6,784 nt of DNA from Deltaproteobacteria bacterium (GTDB taxonomy: Bacteria; Myxococcota; B64-G9): contig JAUVAM010000211.1 in the NCBI GenBank assembly GCA_030591745.1, positions 1 through 6,784 of the forward strand, written 5' to 3'. A model generated the notes under the pieces. It did no database searches and was not told where the DNA came from. It saw only the letters and a program-made list of their open reading frames with translations. Of this stretch, positions 6,101 to 6,784 are shown one piece after another (position 1 is the stretch's first letter; the number at the start of each line of letters is the position of its first letter). Both the position numbers and the translations under genes were made by a program.

Positions 6101-6784
6101 ACCGAACAAAGAGGCGCATGCGAAAACGCGACCCACGCGGTCGACCAATGCGTGAACGGGTCCTGGGAGGCCTGCACGGACACGGAGTTCGAAGCCAACA
6201 ATCCGGATTACGACTTGACGGAAATCTGCGACGGCGAAGACAACGACTGCAACGGCCTGGCGGATGCCAACGACGCGGGTCTTCGCTTGGACCTTTGCAC
6301 CGAACAAGACGGCGTCTGCGCGGCTTCCCGCCACAGCGCGGCCCAATGCCAAGGCGGTATCTGGCAAAGCTGCGAAGCGACGGACTTTGGCGCGAACTAT
6401 CTCGCGGGCGGCGAACGCTGTGACAACTTGGACAACGACTGCGACAACGCCACCGACGAGGCCGAAGGTCTAATCCTGGAACTCTGCAGCGAGCAACGAG
6501 GCGCTTGCTATCTGGCCAGCCACACGGCCGATCAGTGCAACGCCGGCTCCTGGGACGCCTGTGGCGCGGTCCAATTCGAAGCGCACAACACAGACTATGA
6601 CGCAACTGAAATCTGCGACGGCGTGGACAACGACTGCAACGGCTTTGCCGATGCCAGCGATTCCAATCTGGTTCTGCCGGCCTGCAACCTGACCGCAGGC
6701 GTTTGCATCGACTCCATTCACAGCCCGGACCAATGCTTCAACGACGGCGGCGGGGTGAGCTGGCATGACTGCGACGCCGACGAC
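3137..6784 (+). CDS. Large multidomain surface lipoprotein with choice-of-anchor D (ASH-type) domains and MopE-like repeats (3' partial)
   Basis: The frame is open from ATG 3137 to the right edge: 1216 codons with no stop, so the C-terminus is missing. Residues 1-25 form a lipoprotein signal peptide: Arg at 7, hydrophobic core 9-23, lipobox L22-A23-S24-C25, with Gly at +2. Two four-cysteine modules follow (C40-C57 and C67-C84, each C-x5-C-x5-C-x4-C), then a Gly/Asp-rich linker (about 89-108). Five ASH-like beta-sandwich domains come next, about 109-214, 217-368, 372-474, 479-580 and 587-689, each with an 'LDFG'-type strand (116, 234, 379, 487, 594). The second carries an extra four-cysteine module (295-312). 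After a Cys-rich junction from C694 ('WDVDGEAWNGCEYEC'), at least eight MopE-like repeats run to the edge. By analogy the protein is a lipid-anchored, rigid, disulphide-rich extracellular stalk that may bind divalent metal, probably calcium. This is inferred from composition; the ligand, partner and biological role are unknown. Confidence 0.9.
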   Translation, partial: MQSPFSRSIFFLFVILALTAFLASCGGDTPSNEDAGPITCQSDSECPVGSFCYGGICTNMADGGPECIYNIDCLEGYECRNGSCVDIINEDGGTDGGDGGDVDPGEPDIEVVPLFLDFGNPRIGQTLSQQVSVHNRGTAPLLVYEVRFENNTSEEFTAEPLGAWNASIEPGAARAIDVHYTPIDGRVDEGALLIVSNDPDQALLRLGVASSFKGSSELKLTESPLDEGEDLQALDFGQVSVGGGAEQILVITNAGSGDAVLTIEDVRIEPFSNTHYRVEIQPAPPAFLSPYIGACFEDLDCGEAMFCTDSLCVDADGNLQNAVAITVYFEPGLPGDLQANLVITNDEQDSAADGDERLRIVPLSGEGIQPGIQVNPDPLDFGDRFVGEQASLGLTLTNVGGETLSVTSAALEDGSGPFSLDTGGQSSWDIAPGGEVLFSLAYAPEAAGDHADGLILESTDPDHPSIRIDVTGHAYAPPVIDLAPATLEFGEVQLGAESTLSVTISNTGANDLDIQSLEMAAGSAAAFSLVKQALPPIPAGDSSILQVRYAPNSGVGGENGRVELASNDPITPLSEITLHGIASDPQVQVDPMSIDFGAIYHGYRAGPEVIVVRNVGYGSLTVHGVGLTAGSSLDFELENLPAGDTPLQPGESLIVDLYFTPTGEGDKVGTVQVTHNDRDQSTLEVGITGSSSPCPEGFWDVDGEAWNGCEYECDYQSDELCDGDDNDCNGTPDDGLTTQNCEINNGYGTCTGIETCAGAQGWINCDADVPAQEICNGEDEDCDGLVDSDDDSLELPLCEKVQGVCAGTRHEAGRCNGTDWDACGQAEYGPNWLPDGQERCDGIDNDCDGLTDEASDLILTACENQVGACAGAMHTANLCQNGAWQGCEQTNYELMDHFGPEICDMHDNDCNGATDSADEGLQLQACEFNVGVCQDKIHSRNQCLDGSWLACGAAQYGPAWGEEICDDLDNDCDTHVDGDDGDLVLGLCTEQRGACENATHAVDQCVNGSWEACTDTEFEANNPDYDLTEICDGEDNDCNGLADANDAGLRLDLCTEQDGVCAASRHSAAQCQGGIWQSCEATDFGANYLAGGERCDNLDNDCDNATDEAEGLILELCSEQRGACYLASHTADQCNAGSWDACGAVQFEAHNTDYDATEICDGVDNDCNGFADASDSNLVLPACNLTAGVCIDSIHSPDQCFNDGGGVSWHDCDADD
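3254..3307 (+). repeat. Four-cysteine module 1 in the lipoprotein
   Basis: Residues C40, C46, C52 and C57 follow C-x5-C-x5-C-x4-C, with an acidic first gap and a Gly-containing second gap. It lies just after the lipid anchor. The spacing resembles small disulphide modules common in Myxococcota lipoproteins; I do not assign it to a named domain. Confidence 0.75.
3335..3388 (+). repeat. Four-cysteine module 2 in the lipoprotein
   Basis: Residues C67, C73, C79 and C84 repeat the spacing of module 1 exactly, nine residues after its last Cys. A Gly/Asp-rich linker follows and leads into the first beta-sandwich domain. Confidence 0.75.
3461..5203 (+). repeat. Five tandem choice-of-anchor D / ASH-type beta-sandwich domains
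   Basis: Five units of about 100-150 residues each open with a hydrophobic strand ending in L-D/E-F-G or I-D-F-G (residues 116-119, 234-237, 379-382, 487-490, 594-597). Each then has 'G' plus a short gap, a strand with Asn and Gly ('TNVGGETL', 'SNTGANDL', 'RNVGYGSL'), a 'Y/F-x-P' strand, and a 'SND/TND/STD' turn before a closing 'V/L-x-G'. This is the ASPM-SPD-2-Hydin type of immunoglobulin-like fold annotated in bacteria as choice-of-anchor D. The units diverge clearly from one another, so the array is old. The second is longer than the others because of an inserted cysteine module. Confidence 0.85.
4019..4072 (+). repeat. Four-cysteine module 3, inserted in the second ASH-type domain
   Basis: Residues C295, C301, C307 and C312 have the same C-x5-C-x5-C-x4-C spacing as modules 1 and 2. 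The module sits between the middle strands of the second beta-sandwich domain: 'LDFG' is at 234-237, and the 'VYFEPG' and 'VITNDE' strands follow it. Confidence 0.7.
5297..6784 (+). repeat. Array of eight MopE-like acidic cysteine repeats (continues past the edge)
   Basis: Eight copies of a 'C-D-x-x-D-N-D-C-x-x-x-x-D' core begin at bases 5297, 5459, 5654, 5843, 6029, 6227, 6419 and 6614 (residues 721, 775, 840, 903, 965, 1031, 1095, 1160). Spacing is 54 residues for the first and 62-66 for the rest. Each later unit also has a Leu-rich 'L-x-L-x-x-C' segment, 'G-A/V-C', a His, another Cys, 'G-x-W-x-x-C' or similar, and an aromatic stretch before the next Glu-Ile/Arg-Cys. The core matches the putative metal-binding motif named after MopE of Methylococcus capsulatus (Pfam Cu-binding_MopE), frequent in Myxococcota. 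Metal binding by the Asp/Asn loop is inferred. The first unit is shorter and closest to the usual form; the later seven alternate between two subtypes. The eighth is cut by the window edge. Confidence 0.88.

Noticed and set aside
5633..6367. Long - strand open frame with periodic 'AVAVVV' segments
   Set aside because: The periodicity is only the reverse complement of the repeated Asp-Asn-Asp-Cys core of the coding array. It is a shadow.
3137..6784. A frameshift or broken gene in the lipoprotein
   Set aside because: The reading frame was checked at several landmarks (bases 3335, 3833, 4019, 4595, 5216, 5297, 6029, 6614). It keeps one phase throughout; the lack of a stop is due to the window edge.
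5297..6784. CRISPR array or non-coding tandem repeat
   Set aside because: The period of about 190 bases stays in frame, and conservation is at the protein level (Cys, Asp, Trp positions). This is a protein repeat.

Overview
The window looks like chromosomal DNA of a moderately GC-rich bacterium, most plausibly Myxococcota or a related former deltaproteobacterial group such as Bradymonadales. The grounds are the cysteine-rich acidic secreted proteins, a lipoprotein with serial choice-of-anchor D (ASH-type) domains, and a long array of MopE-like 'CDG-x-DNDC' repeats. That combination is typical of those lineages, but the assignment is inference from protein style, not a phylogenetic result.

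Layout, all genes on the + strand: (1) bases 1-362, the 3' end of a gene for a cysteine-rich, acidic, probably exported protein. (2) A textbook Rho-independent terminator at 384-416. (3) An MFS transporter, 448-1776, with a GTG start and a clear ribosome-binding site. (4) 28 bases later, an integral-membrane zinc protease of the Ste24/CAAX prenyl protease 1 type (M48A), 1805-3058, probably co-transcribed with the transporter. (5) A large lipoprotein gene starting at 3137 with a strong ribosome-binding site and still open at the right edge (1216 codons without a stop). It has a signal peptide with lipobox, two small four-cysteine modules, five ASH-type beta-sandwich domains (a third four-cysteine module sits inside the second), then at least eight MopE-like acidic cysteine repeats.

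How the genes might work together: the transporter and protease are inner-membrane proteins and may form a short operon. The two cysteine-rich proteins on either side are envelope or surface proteins and share a C-x5-C-x5-C spacing. No pathway linking all four is visible. I see no RNA gene, mobile element, CRISPR array or attachment site. No stretch over 300 bases lacks a gene; the two gaps are 363-447 (terminator plus ribosome-binding site) and 3059-3136 (ribosome-binding site only).

The most noteworthy feature is the internal organisation of the large lipoprotein. Its roughly 64-residue repeats alternate between two subtypes, giving a dimeric period of about 128 residues, and a cysteine module appears to be inserted in a beta-sandwich domain. 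I found nothing that I would call a convincing new multi-gene system.
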